Shown here piece after piece: positions 1-6,276 of a stretch of 7,183 nucleotides of DNA. The DNA comes from Methanobacteriota archaeon (GTDB taxonomy: Archaea; Thermoplasmatota; E2; DHVEG-1). The notes under the pieces were generated by a model, which worked only from the letters and a program-made list of their open reading frames with translations, made no database searches and had not been told where the DNA came from. The translations under genes were made by a program, and so were the position numbers. Each line of letters opens with the position of its first letter. The stretch's first letter is position 1. The stretch lies in NCBI GenBank assembly GCA_026394435.1, contig JAPKYG010000026.1, positions 1 to 7,183 on the forward strand, given 5' to 3'.

Positions 1-80
1 TCCCCTTTAAAAACATATCCTTAAGAAAATAATACCATAGATACCATTATATAAAAATGATATAATTCAGCTTGTTATCT

Positions 81-95
81 CCAAAATTTTATATA
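81..95 (+). promoter_or_regulatory. Archaeal BRE/TATA promoter of the condensin operon
   Basis: A CCAAAA stretch (81-86), resembling a TFB-recognition element, leads directly into TTTTATATA (87-95), a near-consensus archaeal TATA box. Transcription would be expected to begin about 25 bases downstream of the box centre, near 116-120, giving smc a leader of roughly 50 bases. A second, weaker TATA-like stretch (TTATATAAAAA, 47-57) lies upstream without a clear BRE. The assignment rests on sequence alone. Confidence 0.6.
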
Positions 96-115
96 CAGTT
101 TTCTGTTTCTTCTTA

Positions 116-175
116 ATGGGATGCCGGATAGCGGTAAACATAGGAGCGGATTTGCTTCATAGTGGAAAGGGATGA
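116..175 (+). CDS. Possible 19-codon upstream ORF, stop overlapping the smc start
   Basis: An ATG at 116 opens a 19-codon frame ending in TGA at 173-175. That stop overlaps the smc ATG at 172 in an ATGA arrangement. No Shine-Dalgarno site precedes the ATG, but it sits where the TATA box at 87-95 would place the transcription start, so a leaderless mRNA could begin at or next to it. A coupled leader peptide is therefore conceivable. The peptide (starting MGCRIAVNIG) resembles nothing I recognise. A short frame like this also arises easily by chance, so this is a low-confidence call. Confidence 0.2.
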   Translation: MGCRIAVNIGADLLHSGKG

Positions 176-3100
176 CTGTGTATCTTAAAAAAGTTGAGAT
201 GGAAAATTTTAAATCCTTCGGGCATAAGTTAATTGTACCATTCTATCCTGGATTTACTGCGATTACTGGACCAAATGGTTCTGGAAAAAGCAATATTGTT
301 GATGCGATTCTCTTTGTGCTCGGTCCGAAAAGCTCAAAGGTAATGAGAGCAGGTCGACTCACAGACCTTATTTTTAATGGTGGGAAAAACCGGAAGAATC
401 CATCAAAGTATTGTAAGGTCTCGCTGGTATTTGATAACTCGCAGCGAAAGTTGCGGATTGACGCTGATGAAGTGACCCTCACCAGGATGATCAAACGAGC
501 TCCCTTAAAAGATAACCCGGATAACTATTACAGTTACTTTTACATTAATAATCGTGCCGCGTCGTTTTCTGAGTTTATTGACATCTTGACTCATGCACGT
601 ATCTCCGGTGAAGGCTACAACATAATTAAACAGGGCGATGTCACAAGTCTTGTAGAGATGGGTTCTGTTGACCGGCGTAAAATCGTTGATGGCATCGCGG
701 GTATAAGCACGTTTGATGAGGATATCGAAAAAGCGGACAAAGAGCGCGAGGATGTTGATAAGAACCTCGAGCGGATTGATATTATTTTAAATGAGATCAC
801 CAGCCAGATTCGTCAATTAAAAAAAGACAGGGATGCTGCGTATCGATACAAAGAACTGAAAGACAAACTCTACGAAACAAAAGCAATGATTGCGTACAAG
901 AAAAAACAGGAAGTCGAATCACAGATCTTAGAAGTAAACAAACAGATAGAGTCCTATGAGGAGGAACAAAAGAAATTCGAAGAACAGAAAGAAAAACTGA
1001 AGACGCAGTATACAGAGTTACAAGAGAAATTGGATGAGGTTGAGAAGAAAATCGGTGATGCTGGTGGAGATGAGGCAAATGATATTAAAGGAAAAATTGA
1101 CACGTTACGCTCTGAGACAATCAAGATTGATGAGCGTATAAACTACTCAAATGATGAGGTAGCGGAGAAGAAAAAAGAAAAGAAAGAGTTAGAATCATCA
1201 CTTGATGAAATAACAAAAGAGCTTGACGATTTTTCCACGCAGAAAAAAGAGCTCACAATAAAAATCCAAGATATTGAAGTAACGCTGAAAACAAAAGAAG
1301 ATGAGCTTGGTAAGTTACGGGAAGAAATCGCGCAGTCTGATGACACGTCCATGGATATAACCAGAGAGCTTGTAAAGATGCGGGAGGAATACAACAACAA
1401 ACAGACTGAGAAACATGAGTTTGAACTTAAACGAGACCGGTTGAAAGAAAAACTAGATGCATTAGATTTACAGACCGCTGAGTCACAAGAGACAAAATCC
1501 ACCTATGAATTTGAGGTAAAAGATATCGACTGGCAGGCCGGAGAACTTCACAAGGGAAAACAAGAAAACAGCAAAAAAGTAAAGGAATCAGAGAAACAGT
1601 TGTTTGAGAAGAAGAGACGGGAATCCGAAATCACCGAGGAGCTTGCGGATCTCGAAAAAGCGATTCTGAAGATGCAGCGGGAACAGTCGAAGTTGCAGGC
1701 TGAGCGCGATGCAGTCCAATCCGTGGGATCAAAGTATAATTCAGCAGTGGAGTCGATTCTAGCTGCTCGGAATTCAGGAGAACTCAAGGGTGTTCGTGGG
1801 ACGATCGCGGAGCTTGCGCAGGTTGATGAGAAACATAAGTTGTCGTTGGAGATTGCTGCAGGCCCTCGCATGCAGGCTGTTGTTGTCGCAGATGATACCG
1901 CGGCAGCGGAAGCTATTGGGTATTTACAGAAAAGAAAGTTAGGGCGGGCCACTTTTTTACCGATTAACAAGATGACCGTAGGCAAGCCTCGAGCACAGGC
2001 ACTGATGACCGTGAAAGATGAAAGCTCCCAGGGATTTGCAATTGATCTGGTTAACTTTGACCAGGATTACAAAGGTGCATTTTGGTATGTGTTTGGCGAT
2101 ACGGTGATTGTAAATACACTCTCCGATGCAAGGCGATTAATGGGTGGCGTCCGACTTGTTGACATGAAAGGAGATCTGATTGAAGCTGGTGGTGCGATGG
2201 TTGGTGGTAGTCCTCCCAGCGAACGTCTCTCGTTTGGCAGCGCCGATCAACGGACCCTTGATGAGATTACTCGGAAGTTAAATGGAGCGATTCAGAGTCA
2301 AGACATGTTGTCTGAGGAACTCGCACAGCTGAAAAAAGAAATCGTTGAATTGGAGAATGCGTTTCGAACACTCAAGGTTGAAACAGATGCAGGGATTCAA
2401 ACAAAAGATCTTGATGTTCGAAAGAAAGAGTTCGCAGGAAAACTTGACATTCTCTCCAAAGACCTTGAAGTAAAACTGAAAGAAAAAGAGTCAATCGAAG
2501 CAGAGAAGATACAGATTCTTGCATCGCTTACTGAATGTGAGAAGCGACTCAAAGAGTTAGATGCACAAAAAGAAGAAAAAGGAAAACATCTGCTGAAAAC
2601 CACCAAAAAAGAAGTCGCCCAGGCAGTACGTAGCCTTGAGAAAACAGTGTCTGAGTTCCAGGAGAATATGTTGAAGCTCCACAGTGAACAGGAAACGATT
2701 CAGACGAAAATCGAGTTGCTGGATGAACGGAAGACCGAGCTTATTGAGAAAATTTCCGGAATTGATACTAATTTTGAGACATTGAAACAAACAGTAAAAG
2801 AGTTAAAGGAAACTCGAGCGAAAGGTCAGGATGAGCTCAAAGCACTGATGACTGTTGAGGAGTCGATGAGTGGGAAGACCAAGGAGCTGGCACTGGAGCG
2901 CGATAAACTGTATAAGAAGACCGTTGGGATTGAAAACGAGCTGGAAACCATTAACACGAAGGCGGAGTCATATCTTGATTTGGTTGCTCGGGCGAAATAC
3001 CGGTTACCAACTCTTGAAGATTCAAAAAAGGAGTTTGATCAGGAGATCGTATTGTATCATGTGGAGATCACGGAGACGAAACTGCCTCCGATTGAGTCCA

Positions 3101-3801
3101 TGAAAGAAACGATTCTCTCTGTCGAGCAGACCATGCAGCAGCTCGAGCCGGTGAACATGCGGGCACTAGACGAGTACGAGCATCAGATGGAGCGGAAAAA
3201 GAAATTCGATGATGATATCGGACATCTCACTGATCAGAAGAAGAACCTCGTGAAGCTTGTTGGGGAGATAACCAGTAAGAAGAAAGAGCGGTTCTTTGAG
3301 GTGTATGATGAGATCAATAAGAACTTTAGAGAAATTTACGCACAGTTATCAGAGGACGGGGAAGCTGAGCTGTTATTGGAAAACGAGGAGAGCGTCTTTG
3401 AAGGCGGTCTGACGATTAAAGCACGACCTCGTGGGAAGAAAGTGTTACGACTCGCTGCACTCTCCGGCGGGGAAAAAAGCATTGCTTCGCTTGCGTTTAT
3501 TTTTTCGATTCAACAGTACGACCCAAGCCCATTCTATGTGCTTGACGAGATAGACATGTTCCTTGATGGGGTGAATGCGGAGATCGTCTCACGGATGATT
3601 AAAAATCGAGCGAAGCATTCTCAGTTCATCAGTGTGTCATTGCGTAAGATTGCGCTCAAAGAGGCGGACTACCTCTATGGAGTTACGATGCATGATTCTG
3701 GTATCTCTGAGATGATAGGAAATATCGACCCTGAATCAGTAGGACCAAAGGGAGAAATCAAAACGACTGGACCGGAGGTGCTCCCCCATGGAGCTGGATA
3801 A
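172..3801 (+). CDS. smc: SMC, chromosome condensin ATPase
   Basis: This is a full-length SMC ATPase (1209 aa; family members are usually about 1150-1200), the motor of prokaryotic condensin. It dimerises and entraps or extrudes DNA to organise the chromosome. The N-terminal head carries Walker A GPNGSGKS at residues 33-40 and the Q-loop glutamine near Q154 (IIKQGDV). Long heptad-rich, Glu/Lys-rich coiled-coil arms flank a hinge at about 535-680, which starts near GVRG (540-543) and ends with GGAMVGG (673-679). The C-terminal head has signature LSGGEKS (1097-1103) and Walker B FYVLDE, with D1125 and the catalytic E1126, followed by a D-loop region with LDGVN. All ATPase residues are intact. 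The ATG at 172 has GGAAAGGG directly against it, which is poor spacing. GTG at 178 (giving MYLKKVEMENFKSFG) is better spaced from that purine run and is a credible alternative start. The gene heads the smc-scpA-scpB operon. Confidence 0.97.
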   Translation: MTVYLKKVEMENFKSFGHKLIVPFYPGFTAITGPNGSGKSNIVDAILFVLGPKSSKVMRAGRLTDLIFNGGKNRKNPSKYCKVSLVFDNSQRKLRIDADEVTLTRMIKRAPLKDNPDNYYSYFYINNRAASFSEFIDILTHARISGEGYNIIKQGDVTSLVEMGSVDRRKIVDGIAGISTFDEDIEKADKEREDVDKNLERIDIILNEITSQIRQLKKDRDAAYRYKELKDKLYETKAMIAYKKKQEVESQILEVNKQIESYEEEQKKFEEQKEKLKTQYTELQEKLDEVEKKIGDAGGDEANDIKGKIDTLRSETIKIDERINYSNDEVAEKKKEKKELESSLDEITKELDDFSTQKKELTIKIQDIEVTLKTKEDELGKLREEIAQSDDTSMDITRELVKMREEYNNKQTEKHEFELKRDRLKEKLDALDLQTAESQETKSTYEFEVKDIDWQAGELHKGKQENSKKVKESEKQLFEKKRRESEITEELADLEKAILKMQREQSKLQAERDAVQSVGSKYNSAVESILAARNSGELKGVRGTIAELAQVDEKHKLSLEIAAGPRMQAVVVADDTAAAEAIGYLQKRKLGRATFLPINKMTVGKPRAQALMTVKDESSQGFAIDLVNFDQDYKGAFWYVFGDTVIVNTLSDARRLMGGVRLVDMKGDLIEAGGAMVGGSPPSERLSFGSADQRTLDEITRKLNGAIQSQDMLSEELAQLKKEIVELENAFRTLKVETDAGIQTKDLDVRKKEFAGKLDILSKDLEVKLKEKESIEAEKIQILASLTECEKRLKELDAQKEEKGKHLLKTTKKEVAQAVRSLEKTVSEFQENMLKLHSEQETIQTKIELLDERKTELIEKISGIDTNFETLKQTVKELKETRAKGQDELKALMTVEESMSGKTKELALERDKLYKKTVGIENELETINTKAESYLDLVARAKYRLPTLEDSKKEFDQEIVLYHVEITETKLPPIESMKETILSVEQTMQQLEPVNMRALDEYEHQMERKKKFDDDIGHLTDQKKNLVKLVGEITSKKKERFFEVYDEINKNFREIYAQLSEDGEAELLLENEESVFEGGLTIKARPRGKKVLRLAALSGGEKSIASLAFIFSIQQYDPSPFYVLDEIDMFLDGVNAEIVSRMIKNRAKHSQFISVSLRKIALKEADYLYGVTMHDSGISEMIGNIDPESVGPKGEIKTTGPEVLPHGAG
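3774..3780 (+). promoter_or_regulatory. Ribosome-binding site of scpA, inside smc
   Basis: GGAGGTG lies 7 nt before the ATG at 3788 and closely matches the complement of the archaeal 16S rRNA 3' end. Because it sits in the last codons of smc, ribosomes finishing smc would pass over it. This fits translational coupling and fixes the scpA start. Confidence 0.75.
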
Positions 3802-4654
3802 CGACGTCATCAACCATTTATTGTTTCATAAAGCCTTAATCGATGAAACCAATGATATGACCCGGATCAACCAATATCTTGAGCTGGCGAAAGCAGCTGT
3901 TACCGGGGAGTCTGCCGCTATTGAGGATCCATTTGACCGATCAGTGTATCTCGCGTTTGATTTGGTGTTGAACCAGAATATGAACCCCTGGGATATCGAT
4001 CTCGTTGGTTTCTCAACAATGTATCTGAAACGTGCGAAGAAAGAGAAAATCGATTTGATGACCGCTGGTAGGATTATCTACATGGCTTGGAAAGTCCTGC
4101 GAATGCAAAGTGATCACTTGGTCGTGAACATGGAGACCAAAGACGAAGTTATGGAACAAGGCTTCGGCTGGGAGGATATCCCGACCGCCACCTGGCTTAC
4201 CAATGATGACGAGTACTCGTACACCAATTTACTTATGAAAATGCCACAGTCACCTCTTGAGGAGCCGTTGCGTCGTGATTCCACACGAAAAGTCACGCTT
4301 ATTGAACTACTGAGTGCTTTTGATGAGGTTCGGAAGGAATCAGAACAGTACCAGCTCCTTGACCAATTACGACAGGAAGAGCGCATACAACTTGAACAGA
4401 AAGCACGCAAAGCAATGAAAGGCTCAGCCCATGAAGACCACCTAGAAGAGGATGTTGCAACTATCTGGGAACGGATCTGTCAATTCCCAAAAAAATCCAT
4501 GAATTTCACTGAACTCTGCGAGGTTGATAGTGCTGAGGAACGCATTAAAACATTTATCTCTATTTTGTTCCTCGCCTATGAAAAAAAGATTATTGTTCAC
4601 CAACAGAAATTCCCGTATGGAGAAATTTATATTAAAACAATCGGATATACCTAA
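3788..4654 (+). CDS. scpA: ScpA, kleisin subunit of condensin
   Basis: This encodes the kleisin (288 aa) that links the two SMC heads and recruits ScpB. The core kleisin N-domain begins around residue 47 (DPFDRSVYLAFDLVLNQ) and continues into the PWDIDLVGFSTMYL segment (about 67-80), the archaeal counterpart of the bacterial 'LDIWDIDI...YL' motif. A charged, partly helical linker follows (about 115-220). The C-terminal winged-helix domain at about 222-285 (from EDVATIWERI to YGEIYIK) should bind the SMC cap. About 46 extra N-terminal residues precede the kleisin core, which makes the protein longer than many bacterial ScpAs. The start is set by GGAGGTG 7 nt upstream. The 14-nt overlap with smc points to coupled synthesis. 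The assignment rests on motif plus neighbourhood, since ScpA sequences diverge widely. Confidence 0.9.
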   Translation: MELDNDVINHLLFHKALIDETNDMTRINQYLELAKAAVTGESAAIEDPFDRSVYLAFDLVLNQNMNPWDIDLVGFSTMYLKRAKKEKIDLMTAGRIIYMAWKVLRMQSDHLVVNMETKDEVMEQGFGWEDIPTATWLTNDDEYSYTNLLMKMPQSPLEEPLRRDSTRKVTLIELLSAFDEVRKESEQYQLLDQLRQEERIQLEQKARKAMKGSAHEDHLEEDVATIWERICQFPKKSMNFTELCEVDSAEERIKTFISILFLAYEKKIIVHQQKFPYGEIYIKTIGYT

Positions 4655-4660
4655 AAGGAG
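4655..4660 (+). promoter_or_regulatory. Ribosome-binding site of scpB
   Basis: AAGGAG begins immediately after the scpA stop and sits 7 nt before the ATG at 4668. The frame is open further upstream to an ATG at 4524 inside scpA, so this site is what identifies 4668 as the true start. An out-of-frame ATG at 4664 gives only a very short frame. Confidence 0.75.
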
Positions 4661-4667
4661 AACATGT

Positions 4668-5252
4668 ATGAGCGTAAAAGAAGATCGCTTGGTTGAATCC
4701 CTTTTATTTTCTGCAGGGAAACCACTCAGTATCGAAGAAATCCAGGAGCCGACAGGCTTATCACCAAAGCATGTCAGCGAGGCGATCGAACATCTCATGC
4801 AGTCGTATAACACCGACCGGAAAGACGAAACATCTCTTGAGATCGTGAAAGCAGGCAATAAATTCATCATGCAAGTGAAAAAAACGTTCACCGATCAATC
4901 GATGATGGTAGCTAAACCAGAGATTAAAACCGATCTTCTGAAGACCTTGGCGTTGATCGCATTTCATCAACCAGTGAAACAATCAAACCTGCGGCATATG
5001 ATCGGAGAACGTATTTACGCTGATGTTGACCAGCTGGTGAGCATGCATTTGATTCATTCGGTGCCACACGGTGCAACAGAGACGCTGACCACGACAAGGC
5101 TGTTTCCTGAATATTTTGGTATTGACTCGACAAAACCAGAGGAAATCCGAGAGTTTTTAGCAAAAAAAGTCATCGGACATGTGGTGAAACAAAAAAACGT
5201 TGAATCCTCAGAAACCGAAGAGCACCCCGCTCAAGAAGAAAACAAAATGTAA
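4668..5252 (+). CDS. scpB: ScpB, winged-helix subunit of condensin
   Basis: ScpB (194 aa) binds the central part of the ScpA kleisin as a dimer and is needed for SMC function. Two winged-helix domains are recognisable. The first opens with LVESLLFSAGKPLSIEEI (8-25), matching the family 'LEALLF.SG.PLS..EL' opening. The second has LALIAFHQPVKQSNLRHMIG (94-113), matching 'L..IAY.QPI....I..IRG', and closes with TTTRLFPEYFGI (141-152), the usual 'TT..F...FGL' end. The last 20 or so residues are a Glu-rich, probably disordered tail. The start at 4668 follows AAGGAG by 7 nt and yields a protein of normal ScpB length. Starting at 4524 would add 48 residues overlapping scpA. The gene lies 13 nt after scpA, completing the operon. 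Confidence 0.93.
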   Translation: MSVKEDRLVESLLFSAGKPLSIEEIQEPTGLSPKHVSEAIEHLMQSYNTDRKDETSLEIVKAGNKFIMQVKKTFTDQSMMVAKPEIKTDLLKTLALIAFHQPVKQSNLRHMIGERIYADVDQLVSMHLIHSVPHGATETLTTTRLFPEYFGIDSTKPEEIREFLAKKVIGHVVKQKNVESSETEEHPAQEENKM

Positions 5253-5255
5253 ACG

Positions 5256-5264
5256 AAGGAGGAG
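5256..5264 (+). promoter_or_regulatory. Strong ribosome-binding site of the 81-aa gene
   Basis: AAGGAGGAG ends 6 nt before the ATG at 5271. A TTG at 5268 lies directly before that ATG and is too close to the site, so 5271 is preferred. This is one of the strongest Shine-Dalgarno matches in the window and supports the small downstream ORF as a real gene. Confidence 0.7.
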
Positions 5265-5270
5265 TATTTG

Positions 5271-5516
5271 ATGTTAAAACAAGAAATAAAAGTAGGGCAT
5301 TATTATGAATTAGAATTAAAAGAAGGTAACAAGATAGCTTTTGCTGTGTTGTATGGTTTTGAGAGAGGAAAAAATAAGGATGTGTTTACTTTGATGATGT
5401 ACACAGTTACTGATAATTTTGAGTTTCCTATTGAAAAGTCCCAGTTTGATACATGGGTGAAAGAGGGGCGAGTGAGAGAAATAACTTCTGACAAATTATT
5501 GGTTTATGCTATGTAG
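5271..5516 (+). CDS. Hypothetical 81-aa protein, AT-rich, downstream of scpB
   Basis: I do not recognise this protein family. It is a soluble-looking 81-residue protein with no signal peptide, membrane segment or cysteines. Alternating hydrophobic and charged stretches (HYYELELKEGNKIAFAVLYG near the N-terminus, LMMYTVTDNFEF in the middle, KLLVYAM at the end) suggest a small, mostly beta fold, perhaps barrel-like; that is an inference. It begins 18 nt after scpB behind a strong Shine-Dalgarno site, so it probably shares the condensin transcript. Its composition differs from its neighbours: about 32 percent G+C by hand count, and all seven leucines use TTA or TTG, whereas scpB uses CTN codons freely. 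This may mean a different origin or different selection. Nothing in the sequence shows a role in condensin. Confidence 0.7.
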   Translation: MLKQEIKVGHYYELELKEGNKIAFAVLYGFERGKNKDVFTLMMYTVTDNFEFPIEKSQFDTWVKEGRVREITSDKLLVYAM

Positions 5517-5529
5517 ACACAAGGATTGA

Positions 5530-5535
5530 TTTTTT
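5530..5535 (+). terminator. Possible weak oligo-T terminator
   Basis: Six consecutive T residues lie 14 nt past the stop of the 81-aa gene. Archaeal termination often occurs at oligo-T tracts without a hairpin, so this could end part of the condensin transcript. The tract is short and a small ORF follows, so partial read-through is equally likely. Confidence 0.2.
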
Positions 5536-5577
5536 AAAGCAAGGGGTTGACAAAATTGAAATTTAGGAAGTAAATGT

Positions 5578-5706
5578 ATGAAAAAGATTCAAACCAAAGC
5601 AATGGAAAAAGATATTGAACGAAGTAAAGATATTTCAGAAGCATGGTTGCACGGCGGGAAGGCGATTGGTGAGCTCGTCCGTCCTAAAAAGAAACAAAAA
5701 ATGTAG
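5578..5706 (+). CDS. Small hypothetical protein, 42 aa, basic tail
   Basis: An ATG at 5578 opens 42 codons to TAG at 5704-5706. It is preceded at 7 nt by AGGAAG (5565-5570), a fair Shine-Dalgarno match. The product is probably one amphipathic helix with alternating charges (MEKDIERSKDISEAW), a small turn (HGGKAIGEL) and a very basic end (RPKKKQKM). I do not recognise it. It lies 61 nt after the 81-aa gene on the same strand, so it may be the last cistron of the condensin transcript. The stretch around codons 25-36 is clearly richer in G+C than its surroundings. The last six codons and the stop fall in the first copy of a 50-bp tandem duplication. With so short a frame, chance remains possible. 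Confidence 0.4.
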   Translation: MKKIQTKAMEKDIERSKDISEAWLHGGKAIGELVRPKKKQKM

Positions 5707-5787
5707 GTCTGTTAACGATTTGCAGAAAACATGAGTTAAAGAAACAAAAAATGTAGGTCTGTTAACGATTTGCAGAAAACATGAGTT
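5688..5787 (+). repeat. Perfect 50-bp tandem duplication
   Basis: The 50 bases at 5688-5737 are repeated head to tail at 5738-5787 with no mismatch by eye. The unit begins AAAGAAACAAAAAATGTAGG and ends AAACATGAGTT. Sequence on either side differs (CCTAA before, CGGTTTT after), so there are exactly two copies. The first copy contains the end and stop codon of the 42-aa ORF. The unit is not a multiple of three and the second copy lies after the stop, so the protein is unaffected. The lack of divergence means either a recent event or an assembly error. Confidence 0.95.
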
Positions 5788-5836
5788 CGGTTTTAGATGT
5801 ATAGGTTTTTAGGGTAAGAGCCTCATGGTTATAATA

Positions 5837-5857
5837 ATATTGAGATGATATCAATAT
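5837..5857. repeat. Inverted repeat ATATTGA-7-TCAATAT
   Basis: Perfect 7-bp arms (5837-5843 and 5851-5857) flank a 7-base spacer and are followed by a run of seven A residues. The symmetry could suit a dimeric DNA-binding regulator or a small hairpin. As an AT-rich palindrome in AT-rich DNA it may also be chance. It is about 160 bases upstream of the TATA box at 6019, which is far for an archaeal operator. Confidence 0.3.
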
Positions 5858-5987
5858 AAAAAAATCTTGTCCTTTTCGCATGTTTATAGGAAGTATGTAA
5901 CAAATAATCATTGGCAGCATGGATGTTGAGGTAGTCTTTTGTTACCATTGTTGCGAATATTTTAAATGTTATGTCTTTATTAACTTC

Positions 5988-5993
5988 TTTTTT
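5988..5993 (+). terminator. Possible oligo-T terminator
   Basis: A run of six T residues sits in a T-rich stretch (about 5975-5993) just before the promoter of the peptidase gene. This would be a sensible place to stop transcription from upstream. No hairpin precedes it, which is normal for archaeal termination, so the call rests on the T-run and its position. Confidence 0.25.
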
Positions 5994-6017
5994 CGTTATG
6001 TAATATATATAGAGAGG

Positions 6018-6027
6018 CTTTATATAC
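6018..6027 (+). promoter_or_regulatory. Archaeal TATA box upstream of the C1A peptidase gene
   Basis: CTTTATATAC contains a consensus archaeal TTTATATA box (6019-6026). Transcription would start near 6046-6052. The bases just upstream (AGAGGC) are not a good BRE, and a second AT-rich candidate (TAATATATAT, 6001-6010) lies close by. If this is the promoter of the peptidase gene at 6284, the mRNA carries an unusually long leader of roughly 235 bases for an archaeon. If instead it once served the broken start at 6081, it is well placed for that. Confidence 0.5.
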
Positions 6028-6063
6028 TTATTTTTCTATTTATGTTAGATACGTTATAACTTT

Positions 6064-6122
6064 AGGGAGGCGACAAAAACATAAAAAGGAAAATCGCAGA
6101 AATTTTTGTAAGAATGTCTTGA
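6064..6122 (+). pseudogene. Degraded start-site copy 1 (ATA in place of ATG)
   Basis: AGGGAGG (6064-6070) precedes, at 10 nt, the codons ATA AAA AGG AAA ATC (6081-6095), which read IKRKI and continue AEIFVRMS to a TGA at 6120-6122. Aligned without gaps to the start of the peptidase gene (6284 onward, MKRKIIGICICM), 25 of the first 36 bases agree. The lysine/arginine codons, the isoleucines and the methionine at codon 12 coincide. It looks like the beginning of a related signal peptide that lost its ATG and gained an early stop. An unusual ATA start making a 13-residue peptide is possible but less likely. Confidence 0.4.
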
Positions 6123-6124
6123 AC

Positions 6125-6170
6125 AATATATCATCGAGAGGAGGAATAAAACCTGAAAAGGAAAGGAGGC
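6125..6170 (+). pseudogene. Degraded start-site copy 2 (CTG in place of ATG)
   Basis: AATATATC (6125-6132) is followed by AGGAGG (6139-6144), then 8 nt, then CTG AAA AGG AAA (6153-6164). The intact gene has the same order 132 bases downstream: AATATATC (6257-6264), AGGAGG (6271-6276), 7 nt, then ATG AAA AGA AAA. After four codons the likeness ends in GGAGGC. The CTG frame stays open to TAG at 6267-6269, but CTG is not an accepted archaeal start and the peptide resembles nothing known. I read it as a second, more decayed copy of the gene start, or as a duplicated ribosome-landing segment. Confidence 0.35.
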
Positions 6171-6222
6171 CGGCAGAATTTCATTTTTTTCATATTATCC
6201 CTAAATTATTACAGATCTGCCG
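6171..6222 (+). promoter_or_regulatory. GC-rich stem-loop in the peptidase leader
   Basis: CGGCAGA (6171-6177) and TCTGCCG (6216-6222) are perfect 7-bp inverted arms in otherwise AT-rich DNA. An outer GAGG/CCTC pairing (6166-6169 with 6228-6231) could extend the stem across a small internal loop and would cover part of the Shine-Dalgarno-like AAAGGAGG at 6162-6169. If transcription starts at the 6019 TATA box, this lies in the untranslated leader and could shape translation or stability. No T-run follows, so it is not a terminator of the usual kind. It matches no riboswitch class that I recognise. Confidence 0.35.
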
Positions 6223-6269
6223 CTACCCCTCTCAAAACAATCAGAAGTAAAAAAAGAATATATCGATAG

Positions 6270-6276
6270 AAGGAGG
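6270..6276 (+). promoter_or_regulatory. Ribosome-binding site of the C1A peptidase gene
   Basis: AAGGAGG ends 7 nt before the ATG at 6284, an ideal archaeal Shine-Dalgarno arrangement. It fixes the start, which gives a protein opening with a typical signal peptide. Confidence 0.75.

Larger units (their letters stand above)
5788..6018. other. AT-rich intergenic region without a supported gene
   Basis: I see no convincing gene here on either strand. The stretch is AT-rich and holds a 7-bp palindrome (5837-5857) and a T-run (5988-5993). A chance 46-codon frame (5919-6059) lacks a Shine-Dalgarno site and runs through the TATA box at 6019. The region separates the condensin transcript from the peptidase gene, and transcription of the upstream genes probably ends somewhere in it. 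Confidence 0.6.

Noticed and set aside
1548..1985. A 145-codon minus-strand frame within smc, and several similar ones (for example 1143-1502 and 4442-4891)
   Set aside because: They are Ser/Phe/Cys-rich mirror images of Glu/Lys-rich coding sequence in well-supported condensin genes, with no Shine-Dalgarno support.
4524..4667. An upstream start extending ScpB by 48 residues
   Set aside because: The extension overlaps scpA, resembles nothing in ScpB, and AAGGAG at 4655-4660 points to the ATG at 4668.
5547..5576. A bacterial-type promoter (TTGACA at 5547-5552)
   Set aside because: There is no good -10 box, and the other promoters in the window are archaeal BRE/TATA type.
5688..5787. CRISPR-like array
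   Set aside because: There are only two 50-bp units directly abutting with no spacer between them, so this is a tandem duplication.
5843..5852. A box C-like sequence (AGATGAT) suggesting a C/D guide RNA
   Set aside because: No box D (CTGA) or internal C'/D' pair lies at the required distance, and the match sits inside the AT-rich palindrome.
5919..6059. A 46-codon frame, Cys/Phe/Tyr-rich
   Set aside because: It has no ribosome-binding site and runs through the TATA box at 6019-6026; its composition simply reflects T-rich DNA.
6153..6269. A 38-codon frame beginning with CTG after AGGAGG
   Set aside because: CTG is not an accepted archaeal start and the peptide lacks any feature beyond its first four codons. 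It is better explained as a degraded start copy.
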